From positions 186,001-250,000 of the forward strand of contig CAXBFG010000004.1 in NCBI GenBank assembly GCA_963975155.1: DNA of 64,000 nucleotides, given 5' to 3'. The translations under genes were made by a program, and so were the position numbers. Numbering within the stretch: position 1 is the stretch's first letter; the number at the start of each line of letters is the position of its first letter. Shown one piece after another: positions 37,072-45,531 of this stretch. The stretch comes from UBA5109 sp963975155. GTDB taxonomy: Bacteria; Pseudomonadota; Gammaproteobacteria; Pseudomonadales; Pseudohongiellaceae. Below the pieces are notes generated by a model that had not been told where the DNA came from, ran no database searches, and saw only the letters and a list, made by a program, of their open reading frames with translations.

Positions 37072-37830
37072 ATGAAAAATAAAAACATATTGATTTCAGC
37101 GCTCTGCCTGTCAATTTTATTGGCTTCCGCTTTAGGCAACGCACAGCCTCCCCAGGCAAATAATATCGATAACGCCCGGGCAGCAGCACCAATGGATCTG
37201 ACGGGAACCTGGGTGTCCATCGTGACTGAAGACTGGCGCTATCGAATTATTACTGCAGAAGCTGGCGACATCGATGATGGCTACGCTTTAACGGAACTGG
37301 GCACTCGCATAGCGGAATCCTGGAACCCGGCTGCAGATGAAGCCATGGGAGAAGCCTGTAAAGCCTATGGTGCAGCGGGCATCATGCGTCAACCAACACG
37401 CCTGCAGATAAACTGGGAAAATGATAATGTACTGAAAATTGATACTGATGCCGGCATGCAAACCCGCTTGCTTAAATTCGGGGCGGCTCAGGATGGTACA
37501 GGTATCGGTACCTGGCAGGGTGTATCCAATGCTAACTGGAAAGTGCGCCCTCAAGGTCGGGGAGAATTTGTTATCACAGACACACTGGAAATTAAAACAC
37601 ACGGTATGAGACCGGGTTATCTGCTGCGCAATGGAATACCCTATAGTGATCAGGCCAGCATGCAGGAGTATTTTGATTTAATAACTCAGGACGATGGCAG
37701 CGAATACCTGATTGTTCTTTCCATCGTTGAAGACCCTGTGTTTTTGGCCGCTCCGGCCATAACAAGCAGTACTTTCCGCCGTGAAGCAGACAACTCCAGC
37801 TGGAAGCCTACAGAGTGTCTGGTTGAATAG
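37072..37830 (+). CDS. Exported protein of unknown function, family B (cassette copy 1)
   Basis: 252 residues with a signal peptide ending near LGNAQPP (25). After MDLTGTWVSIVTEDWRYRI (41-59) comes EACKAYGAAGIMRQPTR with one Cys, DAGMQTRLLKF, and the block LLRNGIPYSDQASMQEYF (184-201), ending VEDPVFLAAPA. Its counterpart is 54725-55513, which matches along its length apart from a short insertion. Position right after the MBL gene in both loci suggests one functional unit with families A and MBL. Function is unknown. Confidence 0.7.
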   Translation: MKNKNILISALCLSILLASALGNAQPPQANNIDNARAAAPMDLTGTWVSIVTEDWRYRIITAEAGDIDDGYALTELGTRIAESWNPAADEAMGEACKAYGAAGIMRQPTRLQINWENDNVLKIDTDAGMQTRLLKFGAAQDGTGIGTWQGVSNANWKVRPQGRGEFVITDTLEIKTHGMRPGYLLRNGIPYSDQASMQEYFDLITQDDGSEYLIVLSIVEDPVFLAAPAITSSTFRREADNSSWKPTECLVE

Positions 37831-37899
37831 AACTTATCCAGACTCCTGACAAGCTCGCTAAAAACTTACCCTGAATACCGCCTGCATGGCGGACTCATT

Positions 37900-37924
37900 A
37901 AAACCGGCTCTGCCGGTTTTATTT
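37900..37924 (+). terminator. Rho-independent terminator after cassette copy 1
   Basis: A 9-bp stem AAAACCGGC / GCCGGTTTT with a TCT loop, then ATTTT. A smaller hairpin CCGCC-TGCAT-GGCGG lies just upstream at 37879-37893. Confidence 0.85.
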
Positions 37925-37982
37925 TGCCAGTACAAATATTCCAGGTACGACTGTGCTTATAGGTAAGCAGTGACTGGCCATC

Positions 37983-38144
37983 TCACCCTCTTCTGTCATA
38001 CGCATCAGAATAAACCAGCTCCAGAGAATCAATGCCTTGAGCATAAGCCTGAGAGCAATAAGTAGTGGCAAGTATAAAAAGGAATAAGGGAAGGTGTTTT
38101 TTTAAAGCAGCAGGTTGCGTCGCAGAATTTAAGTTATGTTCTTT
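37983..38144 (-). pseudogene. Possible remnant of an exported-protein gene
   Basis: This minus-strand frame is open for about 53 codons and reads like a signal peptide: LKKHLPLFLFILATTYC then SQAYAQGIDS, with a good cleavage site, and then VYSDAYDRRG and a stop. No ATG, GTG or TTG opens it, so it is best read as a decayed 5' end. It lies in the 390-bp gap 37831-38219, with terminators on both sides. Confidence 0.25.
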
Positions 38145-38173
38145 TTACTATCGTAATTATTCATTATTTATAA

Positions 38174-38212
38174 AAAAATCAGACTCAGTTGAAATCAACT
38201 GAGTCTGATTTT
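38174..38212 (-). terminator. Rho-independent terminator after the 38220 gene
   Basis: A perfect 17-bp stem (AAAATCAGACTCAGTTG and its complement) with a short loop, ending in a T-tract on both strands, 8 bp from the stop codon. Confidence 0.9.
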
Positions 38213-38219
38213 GAAGTTT

Positions 38220-39122
38220 CTAGAGTTTGATAAATGCTAAGGCATTATTAGGATTCATCGGAATAACGAGTTGGTGTTGAACAGAGTCGTAACACATGGA
38301 TGCTGCACTGGGTATGCCTACTGCAATCACGACTGCTTCAGCGCCAGGTCTGATTCTGGATACGCTGCCAAAGCGAACACTGCTGACATATTTAGTACCA
38401 TCAGCGGTTACTACCACGCCATCATTACCGGCTTCAGCGGCATATTCTGTGCGAACTAGATTACCATTTGGGTCAAAGGTAATAACTGCATTAGAGCCAA
38501 TATTGACTACAACGATATTGCCATCGTTATCCATGGCCACGCCATTTGGTCTGGCTAAAGCATCACCTTCAACAATCACTGAACTAGAGCCATTTGGCAT
38601 TACTTTGTAGATCAGCCCTTCATTAGAATCTGAAATATAAGCTATGCCATCTTCAGCAACAGCGATGCCATTTAAAAAACCTGCATCAGAAACAAAAATT
38701 GAATTTAGTGGCTGACCACTTGCCAAATCAAAGGAACGTAAATAACCGGAATCAACCGTATAAAGCACGCCATTTTGTACTGCACTTCCGATCGGATCTG
38801 CCAAATCCAGGCCATCGCGGGTAGCACCAATCCATTTTGAGGTATGCACACTCCCATCAGGGTTAATTAGAGAGACAAATCCGTCTGCCGCTGCACCTTC
38901 TGCACGATCGCCGGCATTCATGGACAATATCAGGTTTTTATGAGGATCAAAGGTACAGCTTTCCGTAAAATGGAAACTGCCAAACACTTTAACGTTACTG
39001 GACATCTGCATTCTTTGACCGGCTTCATTCACTGAACCCAGTGGGTCCCCGGCCTGAAAATCTTGTGCTGCCACAGGCATGGTTAGTGCGCAAAGCAATC
39101 CGCTTACTAAAATTTTTCTCAT
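38220..39122 (-). CDS. Secreted NHL/SMP-30-like beta-propeller protein
   Basis: 300 residues from ATG at 39122, with GGAG nine bases upstream. The signal peptide ends near PVAAQDF. Repeated blades run through the mature part: GFVSLINPDGSVHTSKW, LNGIAVAEDGIAYISDS, RPNGVAMDNDGNIVVVN and GNDGVVVTADGTKYVSS. These G-(V/I)-A-x-D-x-D-G-N repeats are typical NHL/SMP-30 propellers. It probably binds or hydrolyses a small molecule in the periplasm, but catalytic ligands are not clear. It lies downstream of cassette copy 1 on the other strand. Confidence 0.75.
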   Translation of the reverse strand: MRKILVSGLLCALTMPVAAQDFQAGDPLGSVNEAGQRMQMSSNVKVFGSFHFTESCTFDPHKNLILSMNAGDRAEGAAADGFVSLINPDGSVHTSKWIGATRDGLDLADPIGSAVQNGVLYTVDSGYLRSFDLASGQPLNSIFVSDAGFLNGIAVAEDGIAYISDSNEGLIYKVMPNGSSSVIVEGDALARPNGVAMDNDGNIVVVNIGSNAVITFDPNGNLVRTEYAAEAGNDGVVVTADGTKYVSSVRFGSVSRIRPGAEAVVIAVGIPSAASMCYDSVQHQLVIPMNPNNALAFIKL

Positions 39123-39287
39123 TTTTATCTCCTTTAGAATTACCAACTGGATTAATAACAAAACTCGATCATGGAAAACTGAAGGGATATTAACCTATTC
39201 TTGGCCCGCACGTCAGACCTTGAATGTGTAAGAAAAAAGCAAACTTAAATCATTTAAGATAAAAAGCCATAAACCAGCATTTTCCAA

Positions 39288-39444
39288 AGTGGCTCTGGCT
39301 GAAATTTCATGCGATTTAGAAGCTGCCGCTCCTGTCCGCGACCGTCTGACGACAGGAGTGTACGTATTTTGGCGTGTCGACAGAAGGATAGCGTCTCATC
39401 ATGACTGAAGCTTACAGAAAAATTTCAAACTGAAGCACCACCTT
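39288..39444. repeat. Degenerate hairpin-MITE copy
   Basis: It shares GACCGTCTGACGACAGG (39339-39355) and TGTACG...TTTTGGCGTGTCG (about 39359-39379) with the element at 55576-55824, and ends in AATTTCAAACTGAAGCACC. The left end (GTGGCTCTGGCTGAAATTTC) is poorly conserved, and the middle is about 60 bp shorter. It lies in the 407-bp gap upstream of the SnoaL-like lipoprotein gene; no gene is visible there. Confidence 0.75.
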
Positions 39445-39529
39445 GTTCAGAATGCTTTTGCACATTTCACTAGCTGGCGTATACTTGGCCTTCTTTCCTT
39501 AAAAACTATAACCCTAATGGAGAATTTTC

Positions 39530-40585
39530 ATGACAATCAATAAGAAGGCAGCATCCTTAATGCTCTTCTTGCTCACTGCAATTACTGTAATGGGATGCTC
39601 TCAAGAAACAGCAACTACTGCAGAATCCAGCATGCCTGATATGCCCGCTCAAGCTGAAATGCCTATGGCTAGCGCTGAACCAAGCGCTATGGCTATGGCT
39701 GATGAAGGCCACGGCGTAATGACTGCAGCAGAACAAGAAAACTTACGAATCGCTGAAGAATGGTGGCGTACTGTGTTAATGGGAGGACGCCTTGATCAGG
39801 CCGAACAATACATGACGGAGCGATATATACAGCATAACCCTGATGTACCTACCGGGCGTGCTGGTTTTATAGAGTTTTTTAGTCGCTTTGCTCAGGCAGG
39901 TCCAATTCCTGAACAGTTCCCACCGACAGCTGTGAAATTCGCGAAAGGCGACTACGTTGTATTCGTTTGGGAAAGAGAAGGCGAAGACCCTAACACTGGC
40001 GAATCCTACAAATACAATTTTTTCGATGTTTTACGCATGCAGGATGGCAGAGTTGATGAGCATTGGGACAGCGTATTCCGCGCTACTCCTCCTCCAGGCG
40101 CTCCAGTAATGGCTATTACTCCTGGTATAGGTCCACGCCCGGTTGCTCCATCCAACACTGCTGCTGAACAGGCTGTAGAAGATCTTGTCAATATTGAAAT
40201 GAAAGACATCCTGCAGTATCAGAATATTGATTTGGCAATGCAGGTCATGGCCGAAGATTATATTCAGCATAACCCTAATGTCCCTGATGGACGTGATGGA
40301 TTTATTGAGTTCTTTAGCCGTTTCGCTAACCCACAGCCTATTCAGGATGAATGGTTGGACGAGCCAGAATTGATTATTACTCATGGCGATATCGCACTGT
40401 ATATCATGACTCGTTATTCAGAAGATCCTGCCAGAAATAATGAAGTCTACAAATGGAACTGGTTTGATATGTTCCGTGTAGAAAATGGCATGATTCAGGA
40501 GCATTGGGATGGCGCAACTCGAGATGGCAATGTGCCTCCGAGTGTTGAGCCTCCAGCTGGTTTTGTTTCCTGGAGTGACCAATAA
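39530..40585 (+). CDS. Lipoprotein with two tandem SnoaL-like domains
   Basis: 351 residues. The lipobox is TVMGC with Cys at about 23. A Met/Ala/Pro/Glu-rich linker leads to two NTF2/SnoaL-like domains: domain 1 about 68-200 (MTERYIQHNPDVPTGRAGFI, FFDVLRMQDGRVDEHWD) and domain 2 about 215-345 (MAEDYIQHNPNVPDGRDGFI, WFDMFRVENGMIQEHWDGA). The two copies repeat the Y-I-Q-H-N-P, G-R-x-G-F-I-E-F-F-S-R-F and E-H-W-D blocks, so an internal duplication is clear. The domains form open cones that bind or isomerise small hydrophobic molecules. Confidence 0.85.
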   Translation: MTINKKAASLMLFLLTAITVMGCSQETATTAESSMPDMPAQAEMPMASAEPSAMAMADEGHGVMTAAEQENLRIAEEWWRTVLMGGRLDQAEQYMTERYIQHNPDVPTGRAGFIEFFSRFAQAGPIPEQFPPTAVKFAKGDYVVFVWEREGEDPNTGESYKYNFFDVLRMQDGRVDEHWDSVFRATPPPGAPVMAITPGIGPRPVAPSNTAAEQAVEDLVNIEMKDILQYQNIDLAMQVMAEDYIQHNPNVPDGRDGFIEFFSRFANPQPIQDEWLDEPELIITHGDIALYIMTRYSEDPARNNEVYKWNWFDMFRVENGMIQEHWDGATRDGNVPPSVEPPAGFVSWSDQ

Positions 40586-40612
40586 GTCTGCAGATTTTAG
40601 ATGACTATTGTT

Positions 40613-40647
40613 AAAAAAAAAGGGATCACAATGTGATCCCTTTTTTT
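40613..40647. terminator. Bidirectional rho-independent terminator
   Basis: AAAAAGGGATCACA pairs with TGTGATCCCTTTTT, with A- and T-tracts on both sides. It serves the lipoprotein gene on plus and the sulfotransferase gene on minus. Confidence 0.85.
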
Positions 40648-40712
40648 ATTCCTTCTTTTTATTCCTTCTTTTTATTCCTTATTTTTATTCCTTATTTTTA
40701 TTCCTTATTTGC
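40648..40712. repeat. 13-bp tandem repeat, five units
   Basis: Unit ATTCCTT(C/A)TTTTT begins at 40648, 40661, 40674, 40687 and 40700. The first two carry C and the later ones A at position 8. It extends the T-rich tail of the terminator. Confidence 0.9.
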
Positions 40713-40779
40713 ATTCTATTGTTATATTTTGATTTTTTTATTCTCCAAAAAAAATCCAACAGTACTTAATTTGCTGGTT

Positions 40780-41688
40780 TTATTTTATCTCTCCGCCCTT
40801 GTAAAGCCAGTCTAAAGCGTCCTGATCAGGACAAATTACTTTTCCCGCTGCATAAAGATGACGGGATATCTCCTCATTCATACCATCTTCCCTGGCTGTA
40901 CCTATTTGTCCCTTTCTGATCATGGCTCCACTTTCCAATACTGACACGGTACCGTCAACAGTTGGTTCAAATTTTTCTGCATGTGCTTTCATCCATTCAA
41001 AACCGGTGTAGGTCAGGATATCCTGCCACGCTTTATCATCAGGATAGATAGCCAGAAAATCGGCAATTTTCCGCAGTGATGTTTCATGGTCTTTTTTCAT
41101 ATCCGCATAATGCAGAAACAGCACATTTGATTTATGTCGATATGGCCACCAGGCTGCCAGAAAACCAAAAAACATACCCTGCATTCCCATCTTATCGATA
41201 ATTTCATAATAGAAATCTGTAAAGCTTTCCCTGGTCATGGCTGCTTTAGGCATATCCCAAAGTTGATACCAGGCATCCGTATGCTTCTCCATAAAGGGTT
41301 TAAATGAAGTTAATGCTTCTTCAGGGTTACGGCAAATGACAATGTAGCGCACATTTTTTCCGGAACCGGTTTCAATATAAGGGATTTCGGGTGGTGCAGA
41401 ATGCGTTTTAAAGGCCCTTGCCTTGTCTTTTGGCATACTGGCGACAAGGTCCAGTATTTCCTGTTCGCCCTGTCCGGGGCGACTTAAAAATTCTATCCAT
41501 GGCACTTCAGAGTAGACTCTTTCAAAATCAGGGTCACCAGAGTTTAACAACTGATAGACAATATTCATCGTCCAGGTAGTACCACTTTTAGCTGGCACTG
41601 AAATTACAATGTCCTGATCACGCCAATCTATTTTCCCCTGTATCGCAGTATTGATCCACGGGGGCGCATTGCTTTGAATTTCGCTCAT
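40780..41688 (-). CDS. PAPS-dependent sulfotransferase
   Basis: 302 residues. The 5'-phosphosulfate loop VPAKSGTTWTMNIVYQLL lies at about 31-48, the 3'-phosphate motif RYIVICRNPEEALTSF near 119, and the C-terminal RKGQIGTARED fits the RKGxxGxW region with the Trp missing. It would transfer sulfate from PAPS to an alcohol, amine or steroid-like acceptor. It is cytosolic (no signal). The multicopper oxidase gene lies 39 bp upstream in the same direction, so the two could be one operon. Confidence 0.88.
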   Translation of the reverse strand: MSEIQSNAPPWINTAIQGKIDWRDQDIVISVPAKSGTTWTMNIVYQLLNSGDPDFERVYSEVPWIEFLSRPGQGEQEILDLVASMPKDKARAFKTHSAPPEIPYIETGSGKNVRYIVICRNPEEALTSFKPFMEKHTDAWYQLWDMPKAAMTRESFTDFYYEIIDKMGMQGMFFGFLAAWWPYRHKSNVLFLHYADMKKDHETSLRKIADFLAIYPDDKAWQDILTYTGFEWMKAHAEKFEPTVDGTVSVLESGAMIRKGQIGTAREDGMNEEISRHLYAAGKVICPDQDALDWLYKGGEIK

Positions 41689-41727
41689 TCCTTAATCCTG
41701 ATACTTTGCATTCTATTATTGATGAAA

Positions 41728-43176
41728 TTATTTTTCGAGAGATCCAAGTACATTTAACATGCCCATCATGCCGACATCAGCGTGATCCAGTATGTGACAA
41801 TGGTACATCCACATGCCTGGTCGTCCTTCAAACTTAATAGCCAGTTTGAGTTCCGCGCCTACAGGAATATCTACGGTATCTTTCCATTCAGGAATTCTAT
41901 CTTCATCTAATACCTGGAAAAAATACCCATGCAAATGAAAAGGGTGATTGAATTCCGAATGATTGCTAACAGTCCAGACATGTGTTTCACCCACCCTCGC
42001 CTCAAGGGGTGTCATATTCCAGTAAGGAATACCATTGAAGCCCATCTCTACTTCATCTTCCCCACCCAGTTTAATAGTCATTTCAAGGCTTTTTTCAATT
42101 GCATTACTGGTATCTATTGCTTCAATAGTACGAAGCTCATATGGAATTTCAGCCGGCGTAACAGGTTCTTCATCGACTGTTTCGATCAAAAGCATATTAA
42201 CCGGTGGTCGAAATTCGGTGGTACCAAAACCCCGGTCCACTGCGCCCCAGCGCATAATACGCTCAGTTCCTGGTTCATTATTGGGTGTAAACACAAAATC
42301 TGTTCTTTCTCCGGGCGTAATAGTAATACGTGGCACTACTTCTGAATGTGCAGCCAGGCCATTATCTCCGCCAAGCCTGGTAAGATAATGGTCACGTAAG
42401 CTGAGTCGAACATAACGCGATCTATTGGCATTAATGACTCGCCACCTCTGCTGCTTACCTTTGCGAACCTTCAATCTCGGAAAAACTTTACCATTAACCA
42501 GCAGTACACGCCCTTCACGACCGAACAATTTACTGAAGCCACCGCCATTATTTTCAGGCAGAAACGCGCCTTCGTTATCAATGCTTATATCGGAAATCAG
42601 TAATACCAGTTCATCACCAAAAGCTTCCGGATCTGCCGGATCTTCAACCACGAAAGCACCGTACAAGCCCCAACCAACCTGATTAGTTGAATTCACATGT
42701 GGGTGATACCAATAGGTCCCTGCGTCATTAACAACAAACTCGTATCGAAATTCACCGCCGGGAGGAACCGGATCCTGCGTCATTCCGGGTACACCATCCA
42801 TAGAATTAGGGACCCTAAGCCCATGCCAGTGAATACTGGTGGCTTCAGGTAAGGAGTTTTTAAAATGTACGATAACCGTATCCCCTATTTTGGCTTTAAT
42901 CATAGGGCCTGGAAGTACCCCATTGTAAGTCCATACGGGCGTGGTGAAACCTTCCTCTATTTCAATATCAGTAATTCTTGCTTCAAGGTTAAATTCCAGA
43001 ATATCCGGGGAGGGATTTATATCCTCAGGTTGCGCCATCCGTAGTTCTTCATCCCAGGCTTCCGGTTGTTCAACTTGCAGCGCGCTGAGAGAGTTTTGCG
43101 CTGGCGAAGATATTGGTAAAACCAGCAAAGCTGCAATAAGAAATGGTAGTTTCAAATAACTCGAATAATTAAACAT
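41728..43176 (-). CDS. Periplasmic multicopper oxidase (laccase-like)
   Basis: 482 residues; the signal peptide ends near SSPAQN (27). Four copper motifs are present: HWHGLRVP (about 118), WYHPHVN (about 158), HPFHLHGYFF (about 417) and HCHILDHADVGMM (about 462), which has the type-1 Cys, its His and a Met axial ligand. Three cupredoxin domains follow the normal order. It would oxidise a phenolic, metal or small organic donor and reduce oxygen to water. The sulfotransferase gene follows after 39 bp. Confidence 0.93.
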   Translation of the reverse strand: MFNYSSYLKLPFLIAALLVLPISSPAQNSLSALQVEQPEAWDEELRMAQPEDINPSPDILEFNLEARITDIEIEEGFTTPVWTYNGVLPGPMIKAKIGDTVIVHFKNSLPEATSIHWHGLRVPNSMDGVPGMTQDPVPPGGEFRYEFVVNDAGTYWYHPHVNSTNQVGWGLYGAFVVEDPADPEAFGDELVLLISDISIDNEGAFLPENNGGGFSKLFGREGRVLLVNGKVFPRLKVRKGKQQRWRVINANRSRYVRLSLRDHYLTRLGGDNGLAAHSEVVPRITITPGERTDFVFTPNNEPGTERIMRWGAVDRGFGTTEFRPPVNMLLIETVDEEPVTPAEIPYELRTIEAIDTSNAIEKSLEMTIKLGGEDEVEMGFNGIPYWNMTPLEARVGETHVWTVSNHSEFNHPFHLHGYFFQVLDEDRIPEWKDTVDIPVGAELKLAIKFEGRPGMWMYHCHILDHADVGMMGMLNVLGSLEK

Positions 43177-43411
43177 GCTAAATCTTCACCCCTTAACAAT
43201 ATACTGATTCCGCACCACTACATTGTGATTGAATACCATTACCACCGTGAGACAATTCTCACAAAATGCTCTATAAAAGTCTTGCATCAGACTATCATAA
43301 GCTACACTTCAATAACTTGATGCTGATCAGATAACAAATTATTCACCCTTGTAGAAATATGCTTAAATGCTATCAATAAGCACAATAATGACAATAATAA
43401 ATGGAGTCCTT

Positions 43412-44374
43412 ATGTTACAGAAAAGGTTACAGAAAATTTACTTCCCTATATTTTTCTCCTTGGGAATAGCTGTATCCAGCGGTATAAGCGCCCAGCCCTC
43501 AATGCAGCATGTGCAGGAAGACATTGCTGAAGGCCCCATGCAGATACAAAGAGTAAAACAGGATCTATATCTTATACGTGGCCCGTTTTCACGATGTATG
43601 CGCGATGAGTGCCCTCCTGGTGGAAGGCAATACGCAGATGATCTTAACCATGAAGGCGGCGATATAGCAGTCCGTGTTACCCCCCAAGGCCTGATTCTAG
43701 TAGACAGCAAATTTTACGATCAGGTTGATAATATACTGGAACTGGTACGTTCCATATCGCCACTCCCGATCATGTATTTACTTAATACCCATCATCATCC
43801 CGATCATGCCCAGGGAAATGGCATTTTTAAATCAACGGGAATCAACATAGTCGGTCATGAAAATACCCGCGCCAATTTCCTGCGTATAGGCCAGGCTGGT
43901 GAACCCAATATTGTGTTCGAACGCGAAGCTTCTGTTTTTCTCGGCGATGTTGAAGTTCGTTTGCTGCATGCCGGGGCAGGACACACCGATGGCGACAGCA
44001 TTATCTATTTTCCGGATCTTCGAACTGTTCATGCCGGCGACCTGATTATTGATGGGATGCCATTTATTGACTATAGCTCCGGTGGCAGTGCCGTTGAATG
44101 GATACAGACAATAGATGCACTGCTAGAGATTGATTTCGACACCCTGATCCCGGGGCATGGACGCCTGATGAACAAAGAAGATGTTGTCGCCTATAAATTC
44201 AGATTTGAGGAAATGAATCTTCGCATGAGGGATCTGGCGAGACGTGGCGTGCCAATAGATGAAGTTCTTGCAGCATTAAAGCTGGATGAACTTGGCTGGG
44301 ATAATACGGTTAGTACCTCGACCTGGCTCAATAATAGCCTGGAGCTGTACTACGCTGAAATGGCCTCACAGTGA
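43412..44374 (+). CDS. Exported MBL-fold metallo-hydrolase, third paralogue (intact)
   Basis: 320 residues from ATG at 43412, with GGAG eight bases upstream; the open frame 45 bases earlier is rejected. The signal peptide ends near GISAQPS. Zinc motifs are complete: H127-H-H-P-D-H132, GAGHTDGDS, HAGDLIIDG and PGHGRL. Extra Cys (RCMRDECPPGG near 61) may form a disulfide. It resembles the two cassette MBLs in having HTDGDS and GHGR, but has no family A or B neighbours. Confidence 0.87.
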   Translation: MLQKRLQKIYFPIFFSLGIAVSSGISAQPSMQHVQEDIAEGPMQIQRVKQDLYLIRGPFSRCMRDECPPGGRQYADDLNHEGGDIAVRVTPQGLILVDSKFYDQVDNILELVRSISPLPIMYLLNTHHHPDHAQGNGIFKSTGINIVGHENTRANFLRIGQAGEPNIVFEREASVFLGDVEVRLLHAGAGHTDGDSIIYFPDLRTVHAGDLIIDGMPFIDYSSGGSAVEWIQTIDALLEIDFDTLIPGHGRLMNKEDVVAYKFRFEEMNLRMRDLARRGVPIDEVLAALKLDELGWDNTVSTSTWLNNSLELYYAEMASQ

Positions 44375-44391
44375 TTGGGGTTAAAATCACC

Positions 44392-45459
44392 TTAATCAGG
44401 ATCATGCTCAGATAGCGAAGAAAGTTCCAGGCCCATGGCGCTGGCGCGTTTACGCCATAAGCGTCTGGCATGTTCCTGCATATCTGCCTGCTTATCTTTT
44501 TCATCCATGATTTCCAGACCAAGCAAGGTTTCCAGAATATCTTCAAGCGTGATTATTCCCGCCATGCCTCCATATTCATCGACGATTAACATGATGTGTA
44601 AGCGATGTTTTATAAACAGTTCAAAGGCATCATAAACTGTTTTGGTTTCCGGCATGGCCTTAAGCTCGCGTTGATAGTGCTTCAGCTTATTCCCTGAATT
44701 ACCCCTGGTTTGTGCCAACAACAAATCGCTCTTCAGCACAAAACCCACCAGATGTTCACGATCCTCATCATAAATTGGAATCCTTGAAAAACGGGAGTCA
44801 TCATAAGCACTAAAAAAAGCATCTACCGTCATGGTTTCAGGCAAGGAGAAAACAACGGGTCTGGGTGTCATTACAGCGGTAACCGGCGTTTCATGTAAGA
44901 GAAAAATATTTTTTAGTATGCGCGATTCCTGGGCATGCAATTGACCCTCCTGCTCTCCCAGGTCTGCCATCGCGGCAAATTCCTCACGCGAAAAACCTTC
45001 CGGCTCTTCATTCGTAATACCTCTGGTAATTTTTTCTGAGAACCAGACAAAGGGCATAAGAATCAAAACCAGCACTTTTAAAACATGTGCAGTAAAACCT
45101 GCCAGTTGACGCCAATATACGGCGCCAAGTGTTTTGGGAATAATTTCTGAAAAAACAAGAATCAGTAATGTCAGTATGGCCGAAGCAACACCTACCCAGG
45201 CATTGCCAAAAACAATTGCAGCCTGAGCGCCAGCACCAGCCGCTCCGATAGTATGGGCAAAAGTATTCAAAGTCAGAATTGCAGCCAGGGGCTTGTTGAT
45301 ATCATCCTTAAGCTCCCGCATCAGTTTGCCGCCACTGCGTTCCTGCTGTTCCATTACAGTAATATGTGCTTTTGATGTGCACAGTAAAACTGCTTCAGAA
45401 ATCGAACAAAGAAATGAAAATACCAGAGCTATAGCAATATAGACGATTAGCAGCGTCAT
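44392..45459 (-). CDS. CNNM/CorB-type transporter: DUF21 membrane domain plus CBS pair
   Basis: 355 residues. The DUF21 domain (about 1-165) has three to four helices and the IFSEIIPKTLGAVYWRQ motif. A CBS pair covers about 190-325 (VMTPRPVVFSLPETMTVDAF ... GIITLEDILETLLG). The CorC_HlyC domain found in longer members is absent, which gives the short length. Members of this family move Mg or other divalent ions or guard against them. It converges with the MBL gene. Confidence 0.88.
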   Translation of the reverse strand: MTLLIVYIAIALVFSFLCSISEAVLLCTSKAHITVMEQQERSGGKLMRELKDDINKPLAAILTLNTFAHTIGAAGAGAQAAIVFGNAWVGVASAILTLLILVFSEIIPKTLGAVYWRQLAGFTAHVLKVLVLILMPFVWFSEKITRGITNEEPEGFSREEFAAMADLGEQEGQLHAQESRILKNIFLLHETPVTAVMTPRPVVFSLPETMTVDAFFSAYDDSRFSRIPIYDEDREHLVGFVLKSDLLLAQTRGNSGNKLKHYQRELKAMPETKTVYDAFELFIKHRLHIMLIVDEYGGMAGIITLEDILETLLGLEIMDEKDKQADMQEHARRLWRKRASAMGLELSSLSEHDPD

Positions 45460-45531
45460 TAATTTAAATTCACCTCAATCCGGTGCTTAATGGATGAAAA
45501 AATGCTTAGGCTTTGAAAAGCACAGACTAGC

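Noticed and set aside
40633..40815. A Phe/Tyr-rich open frame of 60 codons
   Set aside because: It is the translation of the T-rich tandem repeat and the 3' end of the opposite gene.
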